Below are positions 15,143 to 25,471 of a stretch of DNA of 64,000 bases, in pieces. Source of the DNA: Cladosporium sp. IMV 00045 (taxonomy: Eukaryota > Ascomycota > Dothideomycetes > Cladosporiales > Cladosporiaceae); NCBI GenBank assembly GCA_001931905.2, contig MSJI02000908.1:1-64000 (forward strand), in the 5' to 3' direction. The position numbers and the translations under genes are program-made. Each line of letters starts with the position of its first letter. Position 1 is the stretch's first letter. Below the pieces are notes generated by a model. It was given only the letters and a program-made list of their open reading frames with translations. It was not told the DNA's origin and made no database searches.

Positions 15143-16546
15143 ATGACCCCACCACATCTCCCTGACCCCGACGCGATCGCCGACTGCGTTCTAAACACCT
15201 TCAATGCGCTACCGAACAAATTCAAACCGCGCACCCTTGCCGACGGCCGCAGAGAGTGGTCGCCTTTGGCAGGTATTGTTTTGAGTAGACGTAAGTTCCC
15301 ATGCACCTGAGAGATACACCCGACGAAGGACCATGAGGCTGATATGCCTGCTTTGTGCAGCTTAGATCGCAATCATACGGCCATTGGCAAAGACACAGAT
15401 GAGATCGACAATGCAACTCGCAACGAAACGACCGACCAGCATGCACTCGACCTCACGTGCGCATCCCTCGCGACGGGCATGAAATGCCTCCCTGCATCGA
15501 AAGTAGCGCAAGTCAATGGTAATGTACTACACGACTGGCACGCTGAAGTGCTAGCAATTCGGGGCTTCAATAGGTGGATTCTGGAAGAATGCGCGCTACT
15601 TGCGGAACAAGGAAGAGAGGGAAAAGGCGAATGGGTAGACTGGGCGGACGAGAGCATACCTGAGGAAGAGCCTCGAGTCAAGACGATCGAAGCAAACGCA
15701 AACAGCACACCAAGCCCTCGACCGCCCTTTCGATTGAAACCAGGCGTCCAAATCCACATGTTCTGCTCGCAAGCGCCGTGCGGCGACGCTTCGATGGAGT
15801 TGACCATGGCTTCACAGCAAGACGCAACGCCCTGGACGAGCGCAGCACCATCATCTAACCCGGAGGACATGCTTGGCCGGGGGCATTTTGACCGCCTGGG
15901 AGTGGTGCGCCGGAAACCAGCACGTCCAGATGCGCCTGTCACGCTGAGCAAGAGTTGTTCGGACAAGTTGGCCCTGAAGCAAGTTACGGGCTTGCTTACG
16001 GGATCGACTGGGAAGGTAGTGCAGGTGGGGGACTGTTATCTGCGGACTTTGGTTATGCCGGAAGCTGAGACGGTGCGCGAGGCCGTGGAGAGAGCGTTTG
16101 GCAGGACTGGAAGAATGAAGGCTTTGGATGGATGGCGTGGATCTCGAGAAGGGCATGTTTTCAGACCGTTCCAAGTCAAAACAACCACGAGAAAGTTCGC
16201 GTATTCAGCCCAGGGAGGCGAGGCTGGCGGGAGCAATCTGTCTGCGTTTTGGACGCCAAGGAAGCAGGAAATACTTGTCAACGGCGTCTTGCAGGGTCGA
16301 AAACAATTCGATCCCAGAGGAGCAAGCTGCGTGTCGAGGAGGGGCTTATGGAAGCTCGCATTACAAATAGCCACGATGGTGGGAACGCCAGCGGTTTTGG
16401 GCTCTCTCAAGGGAGCCACATACGACTCTGTTAAAGAGACATTGGCAGATGGAAGGAAAGGAGCCAAGGAGAAAGCATGGGAACATGCACTGAGCGGTTG
16501 GAAACGAAACGAAAGAGATGGAGCTTGGGCTCTCGAAGAGACATGA
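15143..16546 (+). CDS. TAD1: tRNA-specific adenosine deaminase 1
   Basis: Deaminates adenosine 37 of tRNA-Ala to inosine. Two exons, 15143-15290 and 15366-16546 (75-bp intron, GTAAGT...CTTAG), give 442 residues. The editase-type zinc site is complete: HAEV with His at about residue 108, PCGDAS with Cys at about 188, and SCSDK with Cys at about 247. Also visible are LATGMKCLP and VNGNVLHDWHAEVLAIRGFNRW, typical of the Tad1/ADAR catalytic domain. No RNA-binding domain precedes it, which separates Tad1 from metazoan ADARs. The acceptor at 15365 was chosen because the nearer TGCAG at 15360 would break the frame. Confidence 0.92.
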
Positions 16547-17610
16547 TTGCACCAACCTCATCGTCTTTGCAATACCATGGAGCATGAAAAATCGGACAAG
16601 TCCTGAGGCCGATCTCAAGATGTGGTGCTTCTCTCTAGACGCAAATCTGATTGCAAGCGCGTTTACACCGACACGTGAAAACATCTGATGATCAGTCGGG
16701 ATTAGATGTTGACTCAAAGCATGTCGTTTGCCTCGAGTTCAATGCTACACATGAATGGTTGATCTCTAGGACAGATAGCACGCGCCTGTCTTCGATTTAG
16801 GTCTCTCTGTGGTCTTGAAATTTCTTGCGGCTTCTTCTCAGTGTAATACGGAACAAGACACCAACCTGAAGAATGACATTACCCGGCAAAGTGTAGTTGT
16901 AGGCTGTAATAAGATGACCGGTTGTGGAAATCATGTGCCTGTATCTACAATGTACGATGTGAGCTGTGGCGGCGAGATGCGAGCGCTTCGAGCAAGCAGG
17001 ATCTAGATACGACGACTTCACTCTTTGGGCCAGAAACACACCATAAGAGGTTGGTGGAAATTCGGTGATGGAGTGATTCTGGATCGTGTACAAATCGAAG
17101 ATCCATTTCCGGCAAAATGCAAATGGAGTCTCGTCATCCAGGCATTCTGCCTACATGTACCTACATGGGAAGCACAAAGCTGAGTGAAAATCGGCCGGAT
17201 GCGACTTTATCAACGCGTGTCCATCAGTCTGTTCGAAACAACGCCCTACCTTCGTCACGCGGCGGCACCCGAGATTTCTTGCTCCTACACATTTTCGTCC
17301 TTCTTTATACAGCGTATGTGTGGCATCAGAATGGTGCGATACGTTGTGTCAGATGAGTCTTGGACAACTCAGCAGAACTAGGAGCACGCCGTTTGAGCAA
17401 CGCATTCACCCGGCCGTAAGTATATCATCTTCGTAGGTATATAATACAACAGTGATACTTCTACCATCTAGACTTCAATCCATTTACCAAATCCACCAAC
17501 ACTCTGGTATCCTCTTCGAACACCACCCAAAGGACATTGCTTAAAGCAAGCCACTTCTATCACAAACCTTAGACACACCCAATCAACAGACCACAACACT
17601 TCAACTCGAA
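16547..17610. other. Intergenic region after TAD1
   Basis: No gene recognised in about 1.06 kb. A TATATAAT-like box near 17438-17446 lies about 165 bp before the start of the next small gene and could be its promoter. Confidence 0.5.
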
Positions 17611-17946
17611 ATGCCCCTTACAGCCATGCACCGCTGCCAAATCTGCGGAGACGTGCTATTCCACGACGATTTCTTCAGCGACCCATCACAGCACGTCTGC
17701 CTCACGGTCAACGGTCCCGGCATGATCGATCCACACGCCAATGGTGCCGACATTGTACGTCTCACGAAGCAAGTCGATGAGCAACGAATGACTAACAATG
17801 CTCGACTGTAGATCAAGAAGGACCTGCCCACAACCTCATCGATCTCCACTTCACAAAAAATGTCGAAGAAACGCGATGCCTGGAGACGAGCAGACTCGGA
17901 GCATCTCAGCGAGACTGAGAGTGAATCGAGCTCTGAGCATGCATAA
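17611..17946 (+). CDS. Small cysteine-containing hypothetical protein
   Basis: Two exons, 17611-17754 and 17812-17946, joined over a 57-bp intron (GTACGT, branch ACTAAC, acceptor GTAG) give 92 residues. I do not recognise the family. The N-terminus holds CQIC (Cys9, Cys12) followed by His28 and Cys30, which could bind one zinc. The C-terminus is Ser/Glu/Lys-rich (SETESESSSEHA) and probably disordered. The splice signals and the continuous frame after joining are the main evidence that this is a real gene; there is also a plausible TATA box upstream. Function unknown. Confidence 0.68.
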
Positions 17947-18254
17947 AAAGTCCATTGGATTTTGTAACGAATCTCTTATGCATGAGGGGCGTCTCTCTAC
18001 TCGAAGGCTGATGGGTTAATGAGGCGTTTGGGCTTAGGGTTAGGATTACTGGGCTAGCATATCGGAACACGGTACATCTTTACTTAGATGTTTGAGAATG
18101 ATACACTTTGCACATGAAAACATAGATGAATGACTGTTGTAAACTGGTGTTGTCCCGCTGTTTTATCGGAAAGATACCCCCTGACATTGCCAACATCATA
18201 GTCACCCGTAAACCATGCATACACCAAGCTAAACCAAATGGACCTCATGTCTCA
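17947..18254. other. 3' region with telobox-like TTAGGGTTAGG
   Basis: Short convergent 3' region. It carries TTAGGGTTAGG at 18034-18044. No gene. Confidence 0.5.
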
Positions 18255-20075
18255 TCATCGCGATCTCATCTTCGCGCTGTGCTCATCCCAGAAATTCTTG
18301 CAGAGCAGATGCATATTCATCCCTTGAACCCACCATTCGCCAAAGCTGTCGTCAACGCCTTCATCAACTTTGGGAATTCGCTCGTCACGCTTCAGCCCGC
18401 ACAAGGCACACGCATGCGGTGCCACAATGCCTCCTTCAAGAGGCTTCAGCGTCTTGACCGGCATCTGTTCGGATATCTCAGGCACGGGAGGTAGCTTTGT
18501 TGAACTCTTGCCGTTCGCACCAACGACTGCGCTCCGCAGCTTGCCGACAATGGATCTCCATTGCCGTACCGCATCGAGAACTTCACGGTCTTCTTTTGCA
18601 ACTTCGGACTTATCCACACCAGCAAGCTTCATGCCTCCCTTGCCTCCTGCGGCCGCAGGTCCGATGCGCATGCCCTGTGCGAGAAATTGATCGCGCTTCC
18701 AGCGTTGCTTGCGGCCGGCGATGACATGAGCAAGTACTGTACAAAGGCCGATGAAGCCGCGCAAAAATTGGTGGGTGGCGGGATGGCTCAGCAACTCTTG
18801 CCTTTGATCGTGGGAGATCTTGGTCAAAGTATCGAAGAGGGCGGACTGGGCCGAAGCGATCAGAGAGGGGAAAATCGAGAGCAGGATGGCAGGGGGAGGA
18901 ATATTCGTTGGCGGCAGTGATGATTCATTGGCGGGATCTGCTGGAGCGGCGATGTTGATTGTAGATTTCGGAAGATTTGAAGCAGCGGGTTTTGGCTGGG
19001 TTGCAGGTGGTGCAGCTTCTTCGAAGTCATCCCATGCATCTTCATCTTGGGGAGTTTGGACAGGTTCTGGATTGGGCTGTGATCTTGTCGAGACTCCGCG
19101 TGAGGCTGTGTGAGAAGATGCCCATTGCGCAGATGTGTCCTCCAAGCCCAGCATGTCAATACCGTATGCTCCAGGAGTCGGGGCGGGTGCCTTGGAGGTT
19201 TGAGAGACATCTGTTCTACTTGGTTTGCTTTCGAATGTGCCCCAGTCATCGTCCTCGTCCTCGCTGACGTTGTCGGCGTCGAACAAAACGCTGGAGTCTT
19301 TGACCGGAGCGTACTGTGGCTTCTTCTGCAGCTTGTTGGGTGTTGGCTTTGAATCAAAAGTAGGCGCTTGGGGATGCGATGCTGGCTTCGTTCCTGCTGT
19401 CTGGGGATTCTGATGAGCCATAGAATCTGCAATCAATCTCTTGGAGTAGGCCATCGCAGCTTCAGGGTCATTTGCAAGATCTATGTTGAGATCATCGGCT
19501 CCAGCATCGTACTCGTCATCGTCATCGGCGAACAGCATGTCCATCCTTCCCGCAAAAGGATGCTGCCCGATATTCTCAGCTTTCGAGTCTCCTTGTGCAG
19601 GCTTTGGTTTAAAAGGGAGGTTTGATGCCGGCTTCGAGGCTGAGCGACTCGTCGACGACGATATTTTGCTCGACGATGTCGGCACGCTGATATGCTGTGC
19701 GGGCTTCGGTTTGAACGGAAGGTTAGATACCGGTTTCGATTCAGGTTGAGGTTTAGTCGACACTTTCGAGGGTGCCGGAGTCGGGTCGAAGAAGGGCATA
19801 TCTTGATTGGGCAGGGGTGAGCCCATTCGAGCTTTCAGAATTGCGGCTCGTGTCTCATCGTCCATTGGTGAGGCATCCTCGAAATCACCAAACTCATCGT
19901 CATCATCGTCCATCGGTACGGGATCTGTTCCGAATTCCTCGTATGGTTTGGCGTTTAAGATAGCCTCCATGTTGAGTGGCTTAGGGGGCCCTGCAGGATT
20001 GTGGCTTGCCGCTCCGGACAGTTTGGGAGGTGCCTTCTCCGCCTCCCCAAAGGCTGCAAAAAGATCCTGAGACAT
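18255..20075 (-). CDS. LAA2/aftiphilin-like AP-1 clathrin adaptor accessory protein
   Basis: Single exon, 606 residues. The N-terminus has an acidic DDDDDEFGDFEDA motif, the FGDF type used to bind adaptor ear domains, and a second acidic DDEDDDWGTFESKP and DAWDDFEEA follow. Much of the first 380 residues is Pro/Ser/Lys-rich and disordered with repeated SNLPFKPKPA. The C-terminal 200 residues are folded and end HACALCGLKRDERI ... EWWVQGMNMHLLCKNFWDEH. This layout resembles yeast Laa2 (DUF5102) and animal aftiphilin/gamma-synergin, which help AP-1 at the trans-Golgi. That assignment is from motif layout and memory of the family, so moderate. It diverges from SLS1. Confidence 0.65.
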   Translation of the reverse strand: MSQDLFAAFGEAEKAPPKLSGAASHNPAGPPKPLNMEAILNAKPYEEFGTDPVPMDDDDDEFGDFEDASPMDDETRAAILKARMGSPLPNQDMPFFDPTPAPSKVSTKPQPESKPVSNLPFKPKPAQHISVPTSSSKISSSTSRSASKPASNLPFKPKPAQGDSKAENIGQHPFAGRMDMLFADDDDEYDAGADDLNIDLANDPEAAMAYSKRLIADSMAHQNPQTAGTKPASHPQAPTFDSKPTPNKLQKKPQYAPVKDSSVLFDADNVSEDEDDDWGTFESKPSRTDVSQTSKAPAPTPGAYGIDMLGLEDTSAQWASSHTASRGVSTRSQPNPEPVQTPQDEDAWDDFEEAAPPATQPKPAASNLPKSTINIAAPADPANESSLPPTNIPPPAILLSIFPSLIASAQSALFDTLTKISHDQRQELLSHPATHQFLRGFIGLCTVLAHVIAGRKQRWKRDQFLAQGMRIGPAAAGGKGGMKLAGVDKSEVAKEDREVLDAVRQWRSIVGKLRSAVVGANGKSSTKLPPVPEISEQMPVKTLKPLEGGIVAPHACALCGLKRDERIPKVDEGVDDSFGEWWVQGMNMHLLCKNFWDEHSAKMRSR

Positions 20076-20644
20076 GTTGGTGATCCTGAGTGTCTGGATA
20101 GGCGTCGAACAGAGCCAGGCTCAACCGTTGAGTCTTCTCGAGTGTGTAATAAGCAGATGCAGATCGAGCCTGGGACGACCGTGGCCAGTGTATATGACAC
20201 AATTCGTAAGTCGAACCGTTCGCAGCAACACTTGAGGTTTCCCTGCCAGCTATATAGTGTAGTATCGCAGCTGGATCGTCGGACGCGTAGGCTGCTGCGT
20301 GGCGAAGGCACAGGGGGTCTGCGGAGATGCTGACTGACGGTTTCTAGATGCGATGCGGTCGCACAACGAGAAAGACTGTTCAATTCAGATTTGCACATTG
20401 CCACTGCGCCCCTGAACAAACGACTGAAGTCTCAACGATGTTTAGCAGAGACCCAGCGGTATTATATTTGGCTCGTTATTGACAGAAGGCTAGACCGTGT
20501 CACACCATAGGATTCCCAAAGCGGCAAGTTGACCGTGCACGCTCTCCCAAAGTCCCATACTCGCTAGATACTTTTCACATGTCCGGCCAGCAATTCTTCC
20601 CTTGGCCTGTCTGATCTCAACTTCAAAATCGCCGCCGCAAGCAC
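20076..20644. promoter_or_regulatory. Divergent promoter region, LAA2-like gene and SLS1
   Basis: 569 bp between two opposed start codons. No specific elements recognised. Confidence 0.5.
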
Positions 20645-23600
20645 ATGTTGTCCTCTGGCGCCGCCGCTGCCGTGCCATCATCAGCATGTCTGAGATGTCA
20701 GCTCCGCTCTGTCCTTCAGCATCTACGGTGTCCTCAACTCGCCCATCGACGACGACTCGCTCCGCGTCATTACTTTTCGATCGTTCATAGGCAGCGAGCC
20801 GCCAATGTTGACGGAATCTATTACAAACGTATATCTCCAGGAGGGCGTATCATAGGGAAGCCCGGGCGCAAGCAAAGACAGACGTCAGAACCACTAGCCA
20901 TCAGCTCTTTAGGAGAGAAATCGGAGATCGTTATTTTCCGAGATGTCCTTGAAGGGCGTAACAGCAAGGTCGCCAAGAGCAAGGAGTCGAAGAAGGATGC
21001 GGACTTTGGAGAAGAAGGACTGAAGGGCTTGTCCTTGACGCCCGCCGAAATTCGAGCCGCATTGTCGGAAACAGACCAAGCACCCGATGAGGAGGAAGTG
21101 AACGCTTCGATCGATGCATTACAACCACAAGCGCCGGTCCTGGAGCAACAGGAGTTCGATCGGCTGGTCCAAGAACTCTTGAAAAGCTACAATGTGCGGC
21201 AGTTATCTCGGTATCTCCGACGATCGCTCTCGTCGAAGCAAAGTCTGCTCGTGCATCGCAGCCTCGAATACAGCATCCCAGGGAATGTCAGGAAGAGCGT
21301 CACTTTCACGAGGTCTCGTTGGCAACCAGGTCGTACACCACTAGAGAAGCGGCGAATTTCGGAAATCTCGTCGCCAGAAGGGACTTCTTCGACTCCCAAA
21401 GCAAGAGCTGCTGAGCGCATTCTTCGAGTTGCCTGGCAGGTAGGCATCGACTCAGAAGAGAAACAACTGGGCGAAATAGAGATGGAGATGCGGCCATGGC
21501 AGCTATCTATACTTTTCGACGTACTGTCTCCGAATGGCCAAAAACCTAAGTTCGAATCGCTAATTCATCCCCCAATGCTCTTGCGCAATGCTGAAGTGAG
21601 ACCTCACCGACCGGATGGAATTGTTCGCATAACAGCTCGACGACAAGATGCTGAAGACATTGCTAGCCAACTGGAGAACGGGATCCTACGCATCGGAAAA
21701 CTTGTACTCAATCTCAGTGGCCTTTCCGACCAGAGCCAAGGGAGTGCAGGAGCAGTCAAGTCATTAAAGAGCTTCCGCAAGGAGGATCTAGATTTGATCT
21801 CACAAAGGACACAATCTGTGCTTATCCAAGAATCAAACGGCAAGGTCGGCATTTACAGCTTCTATCCAGCTGAAAGGCAAAATGCGCGCCGCTTGCTCTT
21901 GGCGCTTCTGGACCTTCCCTCACGAAAAATCAGGAGCCAGACAATGCCAGCTGAAGCGTATCAAGAGGACAAGCAGGCAGAATCAGCCAAAGAGCCGCTT
22001 GCTCTAGTTCCAGTGTTTCCTGGAGATGGGCTTCACTTCCGCCATCGACTGACATCATTTACCCGAGCAACCCTTCCACTGAAGAGAAAATCATCAACTG
22101 CCAAGGAAGCCAGCGTTCCACCAGCCAAACCGGCAGCATACACGCAGACACGTGCGGCCGACATGAGCTGGGCTCTTGGTTCCTTGGTCCAGACAGACGA
22201 TGGAATAAAACGAGGCTTCGAGCGGTCATCATTTTGGGGAACTATGAAACACAACCCATTGGCGATTACGAACAAATACTGGACCGTCCAGTTGGGAAAG
22301 CTGCTACAGCGAGTAGAGCAATCGGCCGGAGGAAACCTGACTAAAGAGGCCAAGAAAACATCCGGCGATGCAGACAAGAATGTGAATAATCACGTGCTAC
22401 TCAAGCAAGTGCCCGGGTTTGAGGCCTTGCTCTCCTACTTCAGGCCAAAGAAGGGTAAGCAGCAATCCCAAAGCGACACGGAGCAAGCTGGCGATTTTCG
22501 AGGTGTCCAGACCAATGTGGCGCGCTCCTCTTCACTGGTTGCGCATTTCATGCCCTCTCCATTCACTTTTCGGGGTGTTGAAGCCCTTACCATGTTTCCT
22601 CGGCTCGAGCTGAGCTTTTCTCGAAGCTCGGGGGATAAGATCTCAGGCAAAGACCTAAAGGTCGAAAGCTTGCGCGCCGTTCTGCATGAAGAGGTCCTCG
22701 ACATACCATTACCAGACCAAAGCATCGATCTTCGTCTCCATCGACAGTCCGACTTTTTTGCACCCAAAGAGTCCCTCTACTTCGACCCGGAGATTATCAA
22801 ATTTTCCAGGGTTCTTAACAATTCTGCGCGGGAAAACAGATCCCTCCAAGGCGAGTCTGAGGTGGAGTTCAGAATCCCCTCCGCGGTGACCCATGATCGG
22901 TCGATAGACGACAAGAGCATTTCCGAGTTTGAGAATCGTGATATTCCAGTCCCTTATCTCTTCGATCGATTCGAGCAGACACAGACGACCTTTTTCTTCC
23001 CGAACATGGAAGCGTTGTCCATGCGTGCCGAGCATAACTCGGCCATCGAGAATCTCGTCAACAGTCTGCCCGAAGGCACATATCTTCGCTACAAAGAAGT
23101 CGAAGCCGGAACCGTCGGAGGAAGGTACACGGACATCTCGATTGGCTTCCGCCCTGCCGAAGGCTCTCCGCCGAAGGAACAACTGCCTCCCAAGCCCTCT
23201 ATCAGGCAAGAATACGAAAGGAATGTCGACGTGCTAGAATATTTCCTCAAGCCGGCTCTGGCAGTTGCCGATGTATTGACTAGGGTTTGCAAGGCCGAAA
23301 TCCGGGATTGGAGGCCTCAAGTTCTCGAAGAGGGAATGCCGTCATCCATACATCTGGATGAGGATGAGATATCACTGGAGAACCCACAGTCGGAAGACAC
23401 AAGTGTGCTGGAGAAACCTGAGCCAGTGCACGTGTCTGAGGACGGACTGCCTGCCAGCGCCGCCGAATCTCAGGAGGGTGTCGAGAGAGAAAACCATGAG
23501 ACCGTGCAGGCCCCGGACGACGAGGTTCCTTTCGACGACTCAGAGCTTGAGGAGCGTTCTGTGCCTGACAAGCCTGAACATGTACAACCAGAGGACGAGC

Positions 23601-23647
23601 TGTCCATCGAAGAGTCCGACAGCTACAAAGCTGACTCCAAGCTTTGA
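20645..23647 (+). CDS. SLS1: SLS1-like mitochondrial inner-membrane regulator
   Basis: Intronless, 1,000 residues. Sls1 couples transcription and translation of mitochondrial genes at the inner membrane. The first 60 residues are a clear mitochondrial presequence, rich in Arg/Ala/Ser and without acidic residues (MLSSGAAAAVPSSACLRCQL ... HRRRLAPRHYFSIVHRQR). The body has ELLKSYNVRQLSRYLRRS near residue 180 and LIHPPMLLRNAEVRPHRPDGIVRITA near 300, consistent with the KH-like SLS1 family. A long C-terminal half (FFPNMEALSMRAEHNSAIENL, then GGRYTDISIGFRP) is also typical. The last 100 residues are acidic and repetitive. No obvious membrane helix is visible by eye. Confidence 0.8.
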   Translation: MLSSGAAAAVPSSACLRCQLRSVLQHLRCPQLAHRRRLAPRHYFSIVHRQRAANVDGIYYKRISPGGRIIGKPGRKQRQTSEPLAISSLGEKSEIVIFRDVLEGRNSKVAKSKESKKDADFGEEGLKGLSLTPAEIRAALSETDQAPDEEEVNASIDALQPQAPVLEQQEFDRLVQELLKSYNVRQLSRYLRRSLSSKQSLLVHRSLEYSIPGNVRKSVTFTRSRWQPGRTPLEKRRISEISSPEGTSSTPKARAAERILRVAWQVGIDSEEKQLGEIEMEMRPWQLSILFDVLSPNGQKPKFESLIHPPMLLRNAEVRPHRPDGIVRITARRQDAEDIASQLENGILRIGKLVLNLSGLSDQSQGSAGAVKSLKSFRKEDLDLISQRTQSVLIQESNGKVGIYSFYPAERQNARRLLLALLDLPSRKIRSQTMPAEAYQEDKQAESAKEPLALVPVFPGDGLHFRHRLTSFTRATLPLKRKSSTAKEASVPPAKPAAYTQTRAADMSWALGSLVQTDDGIKRGFERSSFWGTMKHNPLAITNKYWTVQLGKLLQRVEQSAGGNLTKEAKKTSGDADKNVNNHVLLKQVPGFEALLSYFRPKKGKQQSQSDTEQAGDFRGVQTNVARSSSLVAHFMPSPFTFRGVEALTMFPRLELSFSRSSGDKISGKDLKVESLRAVLHEEVLDIPLPDQSIDLRLHRQSDFFAPKESLYFDPEIIKFSRVLNNSARENRSLQGESEVEFRIPSAVTHDRSIDDKSISEFENRDIPVPYLFDRFEQTQTTFFFPNMEALSMRAEHNSAIENLVNSLPEGTYLRYKEVEAGTVGGRYTDISIGFRPAEGSPPKEQLPPKPSIRQEYERNVDVLEYFLKPALAVADVLTRVCKAEIRDWRPQVLEEGMPSSIHLDEDEISLENPQSEDTSVLEKPEPVHVSEDGLPASAAESQEGVERENHETVQAPDDEVPFDDSELEERSVPDKPEHVQPEDELSIEESDSYKADSKL

Positions 23648-24321
23648 TCTCTGACATCTGTAAAATACTGTCTGTATAATATTGTAAATACTTGAATCAC
23701 CCTATCATGCCACACTTATCGGAAGCTCGCAACAAACCTAAGCAATAAACTCGTGGCACATGAAACCACACTCACATGTTGTCCACACATGCAGCCATCC
23801 ATCTGTATCGAATGACGTCTGAGGAGCCCTTACGGCCTAGCTCAAACGTGCACACCCACAACAGCAACCCATCCCCATGCCACCCACCCAGAAACTTGGT
23901 CAAACACCATCCCACTGGGCACTTCAAGATATCCCAACGGACTGGAAAGGGCGCTACCTGACTCACCCAAGAATGACGATCTATCTCAGCGAGACGTGTC
24001 TGGTGGTGCTTAAGCAGGCAGTAGTTTAGCCGTAGGTTTGGGCGGGCGTTCTCGATGGGTCTTCGACTTCATCGCAACGTTCGCCCATCGCGAGAGACCC
24101 TGCACATCGACGTCACTGCCCACGGGTCCGCGTGAACTCTGTGTGAGAGGTGGGCGCGTGGTGGTAAATAATAAAACATGACGATGCTGCTCTTCTTCAG
24201 GGGGTGACTACTGTTACTTTGTTGTGCTTGAACTATACCAGATCTCTTTAATCCCTTGCTGTATCATCAACAAACCCAACACACATCCCAAATCAGACCA
24301 AACCAAACCAAACAAACCAAA
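23648..24321. other. Intergenic region after SLS1
   Basis: About 670 bp of SLS1 3' region and promoter of the next gene. The leader before 24322 carries a run of AACCAAACCAAACAAACC. No gene seen. Confidence 0.6.
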
Positions 24322-24931
24322 ATGACCGACCAACTCAAAGGCGCCGCCGACTCGGCCAGCTCGAGCTGGAACCAGATGAGCGAAGACCAGAAGAAGCAGA
24401 CCTTCGACTCTCTGCCGGAGGAGCAGAAGCACGGCAAGAGCTACCTCGACTGGCTCAAGGAGGGTTACCACAACCAGTACGAGAACTGGATGCCGTGGAT
24501 CGAGGACCAGTACCTCAAGTGGTTCACCAAGGACAACAAGGCCAGCTATGCCACCAAGGGTCCGTTCTTGCATTGTCTACAGCATGACAACAGCCGCTAA
24601 CACTCTGCTTCCCCCAGACACCCTCGACAAGACCAAAGTCAGCGGCATCGAGCCCATCGACAAAGCTCAAGACGGCGTCAACAACCTGGTCAGCGGACAA
24701 GTCGGCCAGGGCGGCGTGCTGCAGCCTTTGGGCGACGCCGTCTCTAAGGAAGGCGTCAACCGCGCCGAGCGCGGCGGTAAAGACGACTCTGGCTCTTACG
24801 GAGCCGCTGGCACGGTCACTGATACCGCCAAGTCTGCTGGTAGTGGCATCACCGGCGGTCTGCAGAGTGCTGGTGGGTATGTCGGTAGTTTGTGGGGAGG
24901 GAAGAAGGAGGGTGAGCAGCAGCAGAAGTAG
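24322..24931 (+). CDS. Small hydrophilic conserved fungal protein
   Basis: Exons 24322-24559 and 24618-24931 (58-bp intron, donor GTCCGT, branch GCTAAC, acceptor CCCCAG) give 183 residues. The N-terminal 75 residues are acidic and aromatic (WNQMSEDQKKQTFDSLPEEQ, DWLKEGYHNQYENWMPWIED). The rest is Gly/Ser/Asp-rich and low in hydrophobics (GAAGTVTDTAKSAGSGITGG), ending in a Gln-rich tail. It resembles the small, probably disordered stress-type proteins common in filamentous fungi, but I do not know a named family. The donor is not the usual GTRNGT, yet the joined frame is clean and avoids the stop in the intron. Confidence 0.72.
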
Positions 24932-25471
24932 AGGGTGATATGATGCTGTGCTGAACTCTGAGTTGGGGGATTGGGAGAATGTTTTTTTCTTCGGTGACGA
25001 CCTTAACGGACGGATCTGATACCTCAAGTGTGCTTTTGGTTTCCTTTATAATGCTTTTCATTACAGTACTACATAGCAGAATATAATCTGGCGGTCTCGC
25101 GCGAGTCGTAATACCGCCAAATAACGCGTCTGTTAGTAAACCTTCACTGTCAAGCTGGAAACCTATGCCTAGAGAGTGACACGATGTATGCATACCAATG
25201 TAACGTCTCCCCAAAAGGGAACGAGCAAATGCTTGGCATAGCAGTTTACATTGCTAAGTTGTCATCAGCTGCGGGGCGAAGGTGAAGGCTCGCCTCTTAC
25301 TACCTACCTACCAACTAGCGCTCTTGATCCATATAAGTGGCCTCGCCGTCTTGTTGGCACCGCCTTCAGCAGCAATCATAAAAGCACCTCGAGTTATAAA
25401 GAGCTGTTATAGCTCGATACTTTACACCAGCGCCAGCCCAGGCCCGCGCAACCGGGTCCACAAAGCACAAC
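24932..25471. other. Intergenic region before the Zn2Cys6 gene
   Basis: No gene seen in 540 bp. The part next to 25472 should be the promoter of the Zn2Cys6 regulator. Confidence 0.55.
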
